This document shows, piece after piece, positions 10,483-22,536 of a stretch of 64,000 bases of DNA; position 1 is the first letter of the stretch; each line of letters starts with the position of its first letter. Below the pieces are notes generated by a model. It worked only from the letters and a program-made list of their open reading frames with translations. It ran no database searches and was not told where the DNA came from. A program made the position numbers and the translations under genes. Source of the stretch: Aplectana chamaeleonis (Eukaryota > Nematoda > Chromadorea > Rhabditida > Cosmocercidae). The stretch lies in assembly GCA_029168955.1 (NCBI GenBank), contig JAPDOI010001224.1, forward strand, positions 62,001-126,000, in the 5' to 3' direction.

Positions 10483-11165
10483 CACGAAGAAACTCCTTTT
10501 AGTCAAAATGGCCATTTCAAATTAAATGTAGATATTTTTCTTGAACTAGTTTTGAACATAGAGTCCGAATATTCCTTTTGCAGCTGCCTAGACTTACTTT
10601 GAAGGAATGTCATGAGCATTTTTAGAGGTTCGCGAAAAGTTAGAAAATTTGAGTCAAATCCGAGGCTTTAGCCAGGTATCGAAGTCGAAAATTTCGGTAA
10701 ATCGACAAATAAATCCCAGATAGGTAATCAGCACCCCAACCGCAAAAACTCCCCTGGGAGAATTTTAAGTCTAATCTGAAATATTTTTCTTAAACTCTTT
10801 CTGAATGCCTTAATTGATAAGTAAACGCTCAACCCAAAATCCGTACGCTTTCAATCTGCGCAAAGTTCGGAAGATGTGTTTTCACCCAAATATTGCCTAG
10901 GCGGTTTGTTTTAGGCGCTGAACACGACTATGGTGTCCGTTTCCAGATTTTTGAAAAATAAATGCGTCTTGGAGCCTGCAATAGATAGGGAACTCAGGAG
11001 GAAAATGCCTATAATTTTTTTCGGAGTGATTCTAGGCAGCTGCCAAGGGCATATTCGGACTCTACGTTCAAAAATGGTACTAGAAAAGTTTATCTCAATC
11101 AGAGTGACCACTGTGGCTTCTAGTAGTTTCCTTGTAAGATTGATCCGAAAACTTCTTCGTGTGGG
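10483..11165. repeat. Foldback element with long imperfect arms
   Basis: TTTTGAACATAGAGTCCGAA and GCAGCTGCCTAG (10545-10600) are mirrored by CTAGGCAGCTGC and TTCGGACTCTACGTTCAAAA (11030-11075). Outer parts CACGAAGAAACT and TTCTTCGTG also pair. The arms are about 110-180 bases and the centre is non-coding. Confidence 0.7.
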
Positions 11166-11460
11166 GTTACTTAGGGTTTAAACCTAGACTTGAAGTCTAT
11201 TTATCGATTTTTGAAATAATATGGTGGGTCACCACAGTTCAAAGACATTGTATCAGCCGCAACCTTCAGTTTATCCTTCAAATATCGCCAGGTAGACTCC
11301 ATATTATGTCTGTTGGAAGGATATTAGTGAACATTGGTCCTTAGCACTCGTGTTACTCCCTTGAAAGTTTCTAGCCTCATAAATAATACAAAGATTGTCA
11401 AGAAGACTGTTATAAATTGTGTTAGGCTAGCAGTGCAGTAAATCAGTGCGTGGTATTACG
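11166..11460. other. No gene seen
   Basis: AT-rich anonymous sequence with no gene or repeat recognised. Confidence 0.45.
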
Positions 11461-11461
11461 A

Positions 11462-12440
11462 GCAAGCGCGCTTGAATCACATTGACCGCGACACGCAGGA
11501 CGAGGCAATCGCCGGGAGAATCAGTTTTTCTAGGCTTCGTAGAATACGCCGCCGAGATGAAGAGGCCTCTGTTCGAAATTCTTGCATAGGATATTGCTGC
11601 GTAATATCAAGAAAAAATGAGCAATTCTGTAAAAAAGGGGTCTTCCAAGCGAAAGTGGTTTGGTTTGCGTTACAAATGTTTCAACAAAAGGGGTACAATA
11701 TGAAAGTGGAATGAGGAGAGTCTACAAAAAATTAACAATATCCTCTAAAAACTCCTTTCTTTGTCGGAGCTTCTAAACAGCGGAAACAAACCGTTGTGGT
11801 ATTTTGAGAGGGAGAATTCAATGGTTTCCTAAAACGATTTGACATCATCTCCTACTTTAATGATAACTATTCGGTACACATGCATATATATAGTCTACAG
11901 CAATGGAAGTAGGACATGGTGAGGTTGCGGACTCGTCCTAACATACGGTAGTTTGCCAGTGGTATCACTCATTCTTCCGAAACAGCTGTGATAGATCGGT
12001 GAGTCTGTGTCTTCACCGATATGACTGTGGAAGCAATGAAAACAGGTGAAACTGTGAGAGTGGAAACAAAAACTCACCGACCAATCTCGGTTATTTCGCA
12101 AAAATGAGTGATAACACAATCAGACTACAGTATGTTAGGAAGAGTCCGCAACCTCACCAAGTCCTACTTCCATTGCTGTAGACTATACATATTTTATCGG
12201 CACTCACATAATCAAAGTTATTTATGTAGCCAACAAAACTTCCTCATAGAGAACCGCAACTGTTTGTTTCCGCTGTTTAGAAGTTCCGAAAAAGAAAAGA
12301 GTTTTTAGAGGATATTGTTAATTTTTTGTAGACTCTCCTCATTCCACTTTCATATTGTACCCTTTTTGTTGAAACATTTGTAACGCAAACCAAACCACTT
12401 TCGCTTGGAAGACCCTTTTTTTACAGAATCTTTGTAGTTT
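11462..12440. repeat. Large palindromic element, copy 1
   Basis: After the shared 11462-11557 segment, about 250-base arms (AATTCTGTAAAAAAGGGGTC near 11621; its reverse complement near 12410-12428) flank an inner palindrome. In that inner part TCTACAGCAATGGAAGTAGG (11894) is mirrored at 12160-12180. Almost the whole 0.8 kb can fold on itself. The same arms occur at 28440-29030. No coding region is present. Confidence 0.8.
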
Positions 12441-12545
12441 CCTTAAAAACGATTGATAGCAGTATCAGGCATCTTTTATCAGAGTTTTCCTCGTTTCTAT
12501 GATTGAATCTTGGGTGCCCCCCCTCCCTCTAATGTAGAACCTGTA
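12441..12545. repeat. Single end of the TCCTAGACGG MITE family
   Basis: The segment CAGTATCAGGCATCTTTTATCAGAG... followed by a C-rich run matches the right part of the element at 16411-17055 (16978-17048). The matching left end is not seen here. Confidence 0.55.
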
Positions 12546-12612
12546 GGTTTGTAAAAATGTAGGTTTAATTACCCAAGTTTGAGGTTCAATCAATCGATCG
12601 TGTACTGTCGAG

Positions 12613-13260
12613 ATGTCGCAAACCAAGAAAGCTGAAATTGCGAAGATGGTTGACGAAGCTGTCAAGGTGGCCATGAGCGGATTGATCGAGCAAATGGCAA
12701 GGGCTATAACTGACGCACTCCAGCCGCTACTGCAATCGATCTCCGAAGTCGTTGGTGAGCTTGCAAAGATGAAAGGAGGATCGTCACCGGCACCAGCCGC
12801 CGGTGATCAAAGTCAGCGTGCCGTCCCGGCGGCAAAACCGCAGGTGAATCCTTCAGAAATCGTTGTTATGGGCCTAGTTGAGAAGAGTGACCTGCATGCG
12901 CGAGATCGCAGGGCAGCCGACGAGAAGACGCTGATGGACATTCTTGACCATCTCGAAGTCGACGCTGTTCCGACCTCGATCTACCGTATGGAATCATTCA
13001 ACGAGTCCAAAACGCCCCGTGAAAGTCGTCTTTGGGAACCACCACGACGCAATCCAGCTCCTGCGCAGCGGCCACAAGCTGAAGAATTCTGATGACTGGC
13101 AGAACGTGTACGTGCGCCCGTCTTACAGCTCTGAATTGCGGGCCAAACTGCGTGAAGCGCGTAAGACGGACGACACAGCGGTCATATATAGAGGTCAAGT
13201 GTTGAGTAGAAGCCAAATTCCAAAAAAGGGGAGACGGTGCCCGAGGCGGGGGACTACGCT
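12613..13260 (+). pseudogene. LINE ORF1 (nucleic-acid chaperone-like), frameshifted
   Basis: From the ATG at 12613, an N-terminal helical region rich in Ala, Met and Lys (about residues 1-60) leads to a Pro/Ala linker. A domain with the pattern VVMGLVEKSD...LDHLEVD...SIYRM follows, resembling the RRM-like part of LINE ORF1 proteins. Near 13010 the sensible frame moves to the one covering 12944-13333, where RPVKVVFGN...WQNVYVRPS...RAKLREARK continues. The same block order occurs in the ORF1s at 54204 and 61517. ORF1 proteins coat the LINE RNA. Confidence 0.75.
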
Positions 13261-13283
13261 GCTTCACTGCAGCGCTCCTCCTC

Positions 13284-16153
13284 GTGCGACCCGACCCCCT
13301 CGCGCTTCTCCCCAACACTGGTCAAGTAACTGAAACGAGTTCCGGATTGCCGTCAGTAGCGAAAAGAAATTTGTACTGTTTTTACTTCAACGCCCGATCG
13401 ATAAGAAACAAGCTAGCATCATTGAACGCATTTCTTGAATCATCGTCCCCTGATGTAGTTGTAATTAGCGAAACTTGGCTAACTGAGGACGATCCGGAAT
13501 CGCTCCTATCCTTGTGTAATACCTACGTTGTCTATAGGTCTGATCGTTTGCCCGGTATGGCAGGTGGCGGGGTTGCCGTTATTGTGAAGAGATGTATTAC
13601 GATAGCAGATTTTGTGCCCAGATCTTTCAGTTTTTCATGTGAAACTATGCTCCTTGATTTTGTGTTTGAATGTGGGTCCTGTTTCCGCTTGATTGCAGTT
13701 TATCGAAGACCTGCAACGAGCCTCCAGGAGTCTCTCGAATTGCTTGAGGTCATAGAGGATTGGTTAACAGTGCAATGGCCGTCAATTGTGTTGGTGACTT
13801 TAATTATGCGTTTTCATCAGGCTACTCCGGTACGCGTTTTAATGCTTCATTTGAACATTTCCTTGCCAGTTCTGGCCTATCATGTTTGAATTATGAGCCC
13901 ACTCATGGGCAAAATGTCCTGGATTTGCTCTTATGTAATGACCTGACATTGATTGCTGATTGGGAGGTTCAGCCAAACTTCTCTACAAGCGATCACTCTA
14001 GCATAGCCTTTGAAATTGCTCGTGAACCTGACCCTCCCAAAGCAGCCCGTAATTTCGATTTTCGCAGAGCAAATTGGGACCAAGTAAATCTTTGGTTGTT
14101 AGGAACAGACTGGGATGCACTCTTTTGCACATGCCGGAACATAAACGAAATGTATGAGGCCTTTATTTCCTATGTCCATCTTGTAATAGAGACGTGTGTT
14201 CCACTTCGGAAACATGGTCCTTCGACCAAGAACTTCCCACCGCATCTACAACGCCTGGCCGCTAAAAAGCATTTCCTCTGGCGTGACCGTTTCCAGCCGG
14301 GTGGACGCGCTGCTTTCAATAAGTGCGCTAGGGATCTTGAAAAGGAATGTAAACGTCTTGCTAAAAACCGTGAAAAACGCCTTATTTGCTCAGGAAATCA
14401 AAAAAACTTTTTCAAATACATGAATGCTAAGATGAAAACACGTAAAGGTATCTCTACCCTGAAAGATGAAGAGGGCGAAATCATTGTCGATAATCAGCAA
14501 AAGTGCAAAATGTTCGCGGACTATTTCTCTAAGGTATTTACTCGCGACAACGGCGCGACCCCCCACTTTCCCCCACGATGTCTTCAGAAATTATGCTCTA
14601 TACCTATCAACCACGAAGTTGTAATGGGTGCCATAAAAAAGCTCAACGACAAAATTTCGCTTACTCCGGACTCCATACCCTCCTTTTTTATCAAAAGGGC
14701 CGCTGACGGGTTGTGTTACCCTCTCATATGCATCTTTAAACATAGCCTTGCTCTTGGAACTCTTCCGTACGCATGGAAAACCGCGATTGTTACCCCGCTT
14801 CTCAAAAAGGCACCAGCTGCTCAGGTCTCGAACTATCGGCCCATCAGTTTAACCTCGTCAGTATGTAAAGTCCTCGAAATCATTGTTAAAGATTGTGTTC
14901 TCTCCCATCTTGCGTCGAACGACCTCCTCAGCCCTGCCCAATATGGTTTTCTGCCTGGTAGATCAACACTGTCCCAGTTGGTGTCCTCGTTCCACGACTG
15001 GTGTTCGGCTGTGAATGAGAACTGCCAAACTGATGTTGTGTACATCGACTATGCTAAAGCTTTTGACACAGTCAGTCATCCAAAGCTACTTCTGAAACTC
15101 GAAAGCTACGGTATTTCTGGTGGCACTTTAAAATGGCTGAGTTCCTTTCTGACACCACGTGACTTCACAGTCAAAGTTGGCGACTTCTGTTCTCATCCTA
15201 TTCAAATTGCCAGCGGTGTTCCTCAGGGTAGCGTTCTGGGTCCTTTGCTTTTCCTCATTTATGTGAACGACATCTCTGATGAATTATCGAGCACATGCAA
15301 ACTTTTCGCTGATGATCTCAAGATATATCGCCCTCTTCGCAACCCCGCTATCGATTTCCACGAGCTTCAGTGTGACCTGAACCGGCTTGCTGTTTGGTCC
15401 AAGCTATGGCAGTTGAAGCTATCTGAGGAAAAATGCAGCTTATTTCACATCAATTTCCAACATGAGTGCTTTTTACGCCTAAATGATGTTGTGCTCCCCG
15501 TACGCGAGACTGTCAGTGATCTTGGTGTGCTTATCAGCACCGACCTGAAGTGGGAATCCCACTGCAAGGAAATTTCCAAGAAAGCTTCCCGTGTGGCAAA
15601 TTGCATCCTGAGATCTCTGCAACACCCATGTCTCGAACATTATAGGAAAGCATATATTGTCTACTGCCGGCCGCTCTTGGAATACTGTACGCAGGTTTGG
15701 TCACCATCTTCCGTTGAAGATGATGAAGTCGTTGAAAACGTGCAAAGGCGGTACTCAAAACGCGTTTTCGTCAAGGCATTCCCTATGCGAGAAGTGCCAG
15801 ACTACATGAAGAGGCTTGAAATATTGGGAATCGAAACCTTACGATATCGAAGAACTGAGTTCGACTTACATTTATGTTACAAAATCGTTAAAGGTCTCTG
15901 CGACATTCCATTTGAAAGCGTTTTCGCGTTCACCCGCCGCTGTACTCGCTCCCGCTAGCACGCTTTTCAGCTCGAACGTAGATTTACATCGAAATCTAGT
16001 GTGCTGCATTCGTTTGCTTTTAGGGTCATCCCAATTTGGAACAAACTACCTCCGGAAATCGTTGATGCCAAAAGTTTTCCAATTTTTAAAAGCAGGCTGT
16101 CCCACTTCAATCTCAGGTCATTGCAAGGGACAGATGGCCGCTCTTTCTGTTAG
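13284..16153 (+). pseudogene. LINE ORF2: endonuclease and reverse transcriptase
   Basis: The endonuclease begins with FYFNARSIRNK, then PDVVVISETWL, GGGVAVIV and IAVYRRP. The GDFN motif lies in the next frame (13790 region), so a frameshift falls at about 13760-13800. The RT frame 13760-15958 has NYRPISLTS, QYGFLPGRST, YIDYAKAFDTVSH, GVPQGSVLGP and the catalytic FADD (about 15307). A TAG at 15956-15958 interrupts it, but the same frame continues with recognisable C terminus (RVIPIWNKLPPEIVDAKSF) to a stop at 16151. The domain set is complete; three lesions inactivate this copy. Confidence 0.88.
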
Positions 16154-16410
16154 AGCTTTAAGTACAGGGTGCTCCGATTGTACGAGTATTTCATTTTTTT
16201 TTCTTCTTTTTTTCTCGTTGTTCTGTTGGCTGCGTACTCAGGATCGCGTAATTAACCTCCCTCACATACATTCCGTATGTTTCTTTATTGAAAAATAAAG
16301 CTATTGAATTGAATTGAAATTTAAAAAAAACCTCGGACTTTTTTTTTTATTTCGTCAAAGCTTCGTAAAGAGGTGGGGATGCTGAACACGGATATGGAGC
16401 TCAGCTAGTA

Positions 16411-17055
16411 TCCTAGACGGGGGGGGGGGAGAGCCATCCCGGATACAAGGAAAATGAAATGAACCAACCCTTATTGGGGCCACTGTGGACACATTGGGGA
16501 CACTTATTGGCCCAATTGGGGCCGTATGCTCACCGTCCCCGCAAAGGAGAGCCCCACCGGAAAGGTAATGGATGGGTATTAAATGAACTACACCAACTCG
16601 TTTGAAAACATGTTGTAGCCGGCATGATGATAAATGAGGTGATTTCCTCTCGACCTTACCCTTTCTCTATAGTAAGGGGACGGTTAAAGGGGATATCAAG
16701 TACCATAAAAGGTATTCTTCATTAGTATTAGTTCGGTACCGTCGCATCGAAGCCCAAGATAGCACTACAACAACGCCGATCGAGCATCTAGCCGGTTTTC
16801 GGAGTTTTATGAGCCCAAAACCTCAGATCTTTGCATGCTTATCCCTAGCTTTCCCGTTTTCACACGGAATAGATGATCCTCTGATACGTATTGACTGTCC
16901 CCCCCCCCAGCTGGGGAGGTACGCATACGGCACCTATCGATCGAGGTATTTCTAGTTTCCATAGCAACAATGATTGATTACAGTATCAAGCATCTTTTTA
17001 TCAGAGTTTTTCTGCATTTCTAAGAATAAATCCTGAGTGCCCCCCCCGTCTAGGA
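16411..17055. mobile_element. MITE with TCCTAGACGGGGG termini
   Basis: Left end TCCTAGACGGGGGGGGGG and right end CCCCCCGTCTAGGA are flanked by TA at 16409-16410 and 17056-17057. It is 645 bases long and non-coding. A related single end occurs at 12441-12545, and a TCCTAGACGG string at 26228. Confidence 0.75.
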
Positions 17056-17059
17056 TATA

Positions 17060-17830
17060 GCCGGCGCTCGTTCTAGAAAGAAAGGCGATGCGGCTCCGCG
17101 ATAGTGCCTCCGCGGCTCCGGGAGAGTATCTCAAATGAAGTTCATTAAGAAGTACACTACAACTAGAGGATCCTAAAAACAAAAATACGCTACTACGGTT
17201 GTTACGTCCTCCGTCTAATGAAGACATAGGTTACCGCCGTTATTGCGCCCAAGGAAATACGGATCGCACCTCAAACTTGAGTAATAGAACCAGCGACAAT
17301 TTCGTTTAACCACACAGGACAGTACATCGTACTCGACGCGTGCTCGCGGAGCCGCTGCGGTACTTCGCGGCACTGTCGAGGCTAAAGACACTGCAACAGA
17401 ATCGTCTCGGCTGAGTGATGATCACCGAGCCGCTGCGGTACTGTAGCGGAACTATCGCGGCACGGTCGAGGGTCGCGATACATTCCCGACACTGACGAGG
17501 CAGATTTTCTCAGAGCTGTTTTTTTCGGACGATCATGATGGGTTATTGTGCTTATACCCTGGTAGGTCAAAAATAGGGTTGAGGTATAGACCAATGGGCG
17601 ACCGCCAGATGGTATGCCGCGCGCGGCGGGGAGCTTGCGTTGCGCTTCGCGTCGCGGGGTACCGCCAAACAATGGTTGGGTCATTTTCCTCGAACGAGAT
17701 GCTTGGAAACTCGCCAACCACTCATATAAAAGGATCACTGCATGAAGTTAACGGAAATTAGGTTCTTAATAACCTAAGTAACTCGAGAATAGTTTGCTTT
17801 ATCGCTTGATTTCTGTGATTATGGTTAGTT
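17060..17830. other. No gene seen
   Basis: GC-rich short repeats of the type GCCGCTGCGGTACT (17350-17450). No credible coding frame. Several short open frames on both strands lack any motif. Confidence 0.45.
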
Positions 17831-17835
17831 CTACT

Positions 17836-18156
17836 GGGGTCGTATTCGCCAACAACCTGCCGAGGGAAGTCGAAGGGAAGCGGAGGGGATGATACCGCGC
17901 GCGGCAGAGGAGCAGATCAACCCGTCTTACACCATGTAAGATGGAAATGCAAAATGTGTTACGTATCGATATCACTGCGAAAAGATAAAGATTCCATCGC
18001 GAAGCGGCCATTCTCCAGCTATGCGATTCGAAAAATTCCTGCGGTCGCGAGGGAAGCCAAGGGAGGCGAGAGGTGGCCGTGGAGCGCGCATTTCGTCCTG
18101 AATTTTAACTCATCTACCCTTCGACTCCCCGGCGGGTTGATGGCGAATACGACCCC
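17836..18156. mobile_element. MITE with GGGGTCGTATTCGCC termini (copy 1)
   Basis: The left terminus GGGGTCGTATTCGCCAACAA is mirrored by GGCGAATACGACCCC at 18142-18156. The interior includes ATCGATATCACTGCGAAAAG and GCGAAGCGGCC. A second copy lies in reverse orientation at 27608-27932. Target duplication is unclear. Confidence 0.8.
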
Positions 18157-18261
18157 AGGAGATCACTAAGAATTCTACATTTCTAGGTTATATACACTAG
18201 GATGGAACGTCCTATCATCCGGAGACCGTTCCTGAATTGGAATGCAGTCTTTTTACTTGTG

Positions 18262-18530
18262 TTAACTCCACGGTATGGCGGGTGTATCCGCGAAAGGGAT
18301 AGCTGCGTACCACTCAGAAGGTCGCGCGCGTCGATCGATCACCACATCTCTCGTGGGCGCACACGACGCAGCGCAGTCTGCTGAGGTGTCCGCAGCTATC
18401 CCTTTTCTGGTTATCCGAACTATACAACGATGAATCGACCGACGGTGGTACGCCGTGAGGCAAAACGCGTCGAGTGTCTTCGCCGCGCGCGGCGTACCAC
18501 CCTTCGCGCACCCCGAGTCCAATGGGTTTT
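18262..18530. repeat. Imperfect inverted repeat
   Basis: AAAGGGATAGCTGCG (18290-18306) is mirrored by CGCAGCTATCCCTTT (18391-18405), inside a GC-rich stretch with further partial complementarity. Probably another decayed TIR element. Confidence 0.5.
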
Positions 18531-19880
18531 TTTTAAATTGGTTTGCAAACAACTAGTGTGTTAAGAGGTTGATGAAGAAAAAGCTCGAAAGGTATTAAGT
18601 GAAATGAATTTCAGCACCCACCAAAATAATCCCCTGAACGGAATTTGAACGAAAATTTCTTTTCGGCCTCTGGAATCCAAGAGATTGAATAGCGCCGTTG
18701 TTTTCAAAATCGGAGCAGATCTTATAATATTACACACGATTCACACTGTCCTTTACACCCACTCAAATATCGCCAATTTCGGAAGCCGCGACGCTGTTAT
18801 GATAGTCTCATCATAAAAGCCGAGGTTATTTTTGAGAAGACACAATGATGAAAATGGAGAAACGACCGCTTCGCTCCGAAGATGGCGTGATAATATCTGC
18901 AACGCGACTTTCTAGCGATAAGATACAAACCATACTTCAGTTGCGAACAGCTCAGCGTTGGCAGGACGTCTTCTAAGCGGATGGCCTAGATGAAATATTT
19001 TATAGGAATTATTTTCAGGCAGTAACCCACGCAGATAAGGAGGTTCGGACGAAGAAGCCACCGCTCCACGCTATGATAATCGAAAACAGGAATTAACTTG
19101 AAATGAACCAGAGTGTAAAGGCGTCGGCATAGTGGAAAGTCTGCGAGCGAGCGAGCGAATGTGGGCGTGGCCTTGAAAATTCTGCGGCGGAGTCGCAGGC
19201 ATCCCCGCAGAGTGTGATTTGGATTAGAGCGCGAATGTTGATCGATTGGAGCGCGGAAGTCAATCATCTCTTTTCGTCTCGTTATTTCGCAGGATGGGCC
19301 GCAGCTGTCTGAAATCTGATAACGCTCACTGATAACAGTGACCGATAACGCTATCACGCATATGATAACAGCAAAAATATTCATTTCCATAGATTAACCA
19401 TTTCATTTTCTCCAATGCCCCCTACCCCCCACTACTCTTGCACCTTGATCACAAAAAAATTTAGATTCCACATTTTCAAGATTCAAAAGGGGCTTCACAA
19501 AAATTCAATCCGGCAGGACTCGCAGATATTCCACATTATTCAACTTATCGTCTTTAAAATTACTGTCTACTGATGCGCCAGAAATTTGAAAAGTGAAACG
19601 AGCTCGGCACAACATGACGAGGTTAGTCTACTACAATACCAGGGGTGTGTTTCAAGGTTTCCATGGGCGGAAAATTTGTGTGAAAATCAAACGCAAGACA
19701 GTGAAATGAGATCTGATTAAGAATTGCTCCACTGAGATGCCTGCAAACGGGATATTTAACAAATGATAGACCGAAATTTATCCATATCCATTTCATGAGG
19801 CCTCATATACCATCATTAATTACTATGGTTGGTATAAAATCTTGGAACGCACCCCAGAAAAGAAACTGAAGCTGAAACTA
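18531..19880. other. No gene seen
   Basis: Anonymous sequence. The stretch CGTCGGCATAGTGGAAAGTC...GCGAGCGAGCGA (19120-19160) matches, inverted, 20385-20440. The segment 19318-19440 (ataacgctatca ... C-rich run ... ttgcacc) resembles the right half of the MITE family at 19882. Confidence 0.45.
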
Positions 19881-19881
19881 G

Positions 19882-20096
19882 GTGCAAAACAAGTTGGAGG
19901 TGGGGCACTCAGGATTTACCCACAAAAATGAAAAGATTAATTCATGAAAATGAAAGATTCTTCCGTTATTAGATATTTGATAGCGTTGTTATTGGTAATT
20001 TCCTAAGAAAATTCATGAAATTAGATCGATTTCTGAGATCAGTATCATTCATTTCTCCTTTAATCCTGAGTGCCAACCCGCAAAATAGTTTAGCAC
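19882..20096. mobile_element. MITE with GTGCAAAAC termini (copy 1)
   Basis: The left end GTGCAAAACAAGTTGG...GGGGCACTCAGG is mirrored by CCTGAGTGCCAACCCG...TAGCAC. A better preserved relative is at 49403-49622 and a degenerate one at 29052-29239. Non-coding. Confidence 0.6.
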
Positions 20097-20509
20097 TCTG
20101 AAAATATAGCAGAAAGAAGGAATGAGAACAAGGAAGAGAGAAAGGGGTCGAAATCGTGGACATTCAAATAGAGGATGGTAATGGAGCACAAGTATTAGCA
20201 ATGGAGCGCGAAACTTGGCAGCAACTCGCAAAATCGCTTGAAAATCACAATCGTCTCGCAATTTCGCAACGAGCTTCGCCGCGAAATTGCGATTTCCGCG
20301 ACGGGCAAGACACTCTGCGCCCCCCCCTCCGTCGCAGCCTATGCGGTGCGGTCGAACTGCGTAGTGCTCCCCACCCTTCATCATTTCTCGCAAAATCGCT
20401 CGCTCGCAGATTTTCCACTCTGCCGACGCCTTAAAGCCTAGCTCCCTCGGATGAGTCCGGGTGGAGCAAGCAGCGAAGCGGTCGGTCATGGCAAAAGATA
20501 AGATATCAT

Positions 20510-20590
20510 GGCATTCACATACGTATATATGTAGTTATGTTTCTTTATTATTATTTCCAAAATAAAGTCGTTGAACGAATGAATGAATAA
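20510..20590 (+). mobile_element. LINE 3' tail remnant
   Basis: TTTCTTTATT...CCAAAATAAAG followed by the short tandem GAATGAATGAATAA resembles the 3' end of the LINE at 12600-16320 (tttctttattgaaaaataaag plus tandem tail). Only the tail is present. Confidence 0.4.
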
Positions 20591-20819
20591 TAGTGATAAG
20601 GAGATTTTGACAAGATCAGTCCGATAAGCCGTACTTCGACCGGCTCAAAATGAGAGCTACGCTATAGGTACTTATAAAGAGGAAAAGAAAACGTTTATTT
20701 GCGATCTGTTATCACGCCATGGAATTAAAATCGATATATCGACACCATCAGTGAAAATTCTCTAAATCACTTTGTAAATGGTATGACTGTTTTCTTGGGG
20801 TCGTCACCAATGAGGAAAG

Positions 20820-21011
20820 GTGCAATGTGGGAAGGGGGGGGGGCACTGTTGTATCGCACTTGGCCACGTCCATTTTTCCGTGCCGCAATGACTCTCCTGA
20901 TTTTGGCAGGGGAGGGAGACCACGGGTAGGTGCCCAAATTTAGTGCGGCACAGTAAAATGGGCGTGGCCAAGTCCATCGCACCATAGTGCCCCCCCTTCC
21001 CACATAGCACA
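20820..21011. mobile_element. MITE with TGGCCACG subterminal motif (copy 1)
   Basis: The left GGTGCAATGTGGGAAGG plus a G run pairs with the right CCTTCCCACATAGCAC. Inner CACTTGGCCACGTCC pairs with GGGCGTGGCCAAGT. A second copy is at 36111-36292. Non-coding. Confidence 0.75.
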
Positions 21012-22530
21012 TGAGGAAAAGTTATATTGAGGAAATATCTTCTACATGATATATACACTCCTTTTCCTTTTGGGGTAATTATACATTGATACTAAACAGC
21101 CGGAAAAAAACACAAGATAAAGAGTAACGAGCCACCAAGTTTCGATAAATTTCTTTCAATCGAAGGCCTCGCCTCATCTTTCAAGGTTTCTAATCTTACA
21201 AACGCATCCACATTAAATTTTACCCCTTGCAATGAGAATTAGTGGGAACAAGAGCTTGATGAATCAGGAAAAGCCATTATGCCCCCACCCTGCAGCCGGT
21301 ATTGATCGAGAGCGAAGGATTGCCTGCCAGAGGGCGAAATCGATCTTCCCATGGGTCGTAGGTGAACGGTCTACAGGAGATGAAGAAGTCGGAGATGAGC
21401 TTCGAAGTGGTGAGGAATGAGGAGCCGGGGATGTGAGCAGGTGAGGCCACAGATGGCGATCAACGCAGGTGCGGGCGGCCGCGGCGCGTATAGATCTGGC
21501 CGCCGCGGAGGCGCGCCAAAATCAAACGGCGCCGCTCCCCCCGCGGTTCACCGATTCACTCGACCACCTTCTCCCACATACTGCACTTTGGAATCGATGG
21601 TGATCATGTCCATATACATAGGAACAGCTAATGGTATCCATGAGACGATTATAAATGCCAACGGCACAAAAATCTCACGGTAAACAAAATTGATGATACC
21701 CGATTGATAAAAGGTGGGGTATAAAACAAATGAAGAGCAGTGTGTTATGTACATTCACACACCGTCTTTCTCCAGAGGTAAGCGGCTGAAACTCTGAACA
21801 GATTAAGGAGTAGGGAAGCAGCCTCACCGGTGATAAAGACATAGTGATATCAGACCCTAAACATGTTAAACTCCTCTGCCAATTCGAGACTTGATGCTTC
21901 GGGGAAAGCGGCCTTTATCACGCTCTGTTATCATTAGGCATCAAATTCACCTTTAGCGCCGTCATCAAGGCTTATCCGCGCAAAGGGTGAATTTCTCAGG
22001 CAGAAAATGGTCAATCAACCGGTCACATTTTGGGTGCGTTTCAGTGCATATCATTGTGACCGGTTGCTCTGGCATTCAGAGCGGGGCAGCCGCGCAAAAT
22101 TTGGGTGCATTCGGTGCATTGACCCCTGCGCGCGCCTACCCGCGCTAGGATTTGTGGGCGGAGTTCATTTCGGAGGATCCGCGGGACCAAAAGGCGCGTC
22201 GCTTGGCTGGAATCCAATTGAACGTACTCTTCGACTTTGCTGTGAATATTGTACTGCCTTTCATTCTCACCTTTATTTTCTCCACTTCGCCCATCGTGTT
22301 TCACGTTTTGTGCTCAATGGAGTTTGCCAAACACCAATTCAGAAATTCCTCTGGTGTGATCTTCATACATACATATCTATATGTATTTACTTACACAGGT
22401 TAGTTATTCTTCGTCGCTCTTTTTATGGAACTGTTAGTTCCGTATGCGGATGTAAAATGAGGTTCTCTTTGCCCTAGAGTGAATTTCAAAGTTAGAAGTC
22501 GTTAGCAAGTTTTCCACTCTGGGCTGAAGA
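21012..22530. other. No gene recognised
   Basis: Mixed sequence. A GC palindrome-like stretch is at 21470-21545. An 83-codon plus-strand frame at 22152-22403 contains one hydrophobic segment, but no motif allows a call. Confidence 0.4.
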
Positions 22531-22536
22531 AAATAG

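Larger units (their letters stand above)
12600..16320 (+). mobile_element. Nearly full-length LINE, plus strand
   Basis: ORF1 (12613 on) is followed by ORF2 with APE endonuclease and reverse transcriptase, then a 3' end with AATAAAG and a short tandem tail TTGAATTGAATTGAAAT (16298-16322). A short tandem 3' tail of this type is typical of CR1/L2-like LINEs. Known breaks are a frame change in ORF1 near 13010, a frameshift in the endonuclease near 13780, and an in-frame TAG at 15956. It is the best-preserved LINE in the window, but this copy cannot move on its own. Confidence 0.9.

Noticed and set aside
12944..13318. Minus-strand frame opposite the LINE ORF1-ORF2 junction
   Set aside because: It is antisense to a clear LINE coding region and is a shadow frame.
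22152..22403. Possible small membrane protein
   Set aside because: It has one hydrophobic stretch but no homology clue, no splice signals I trust and no conserved context.
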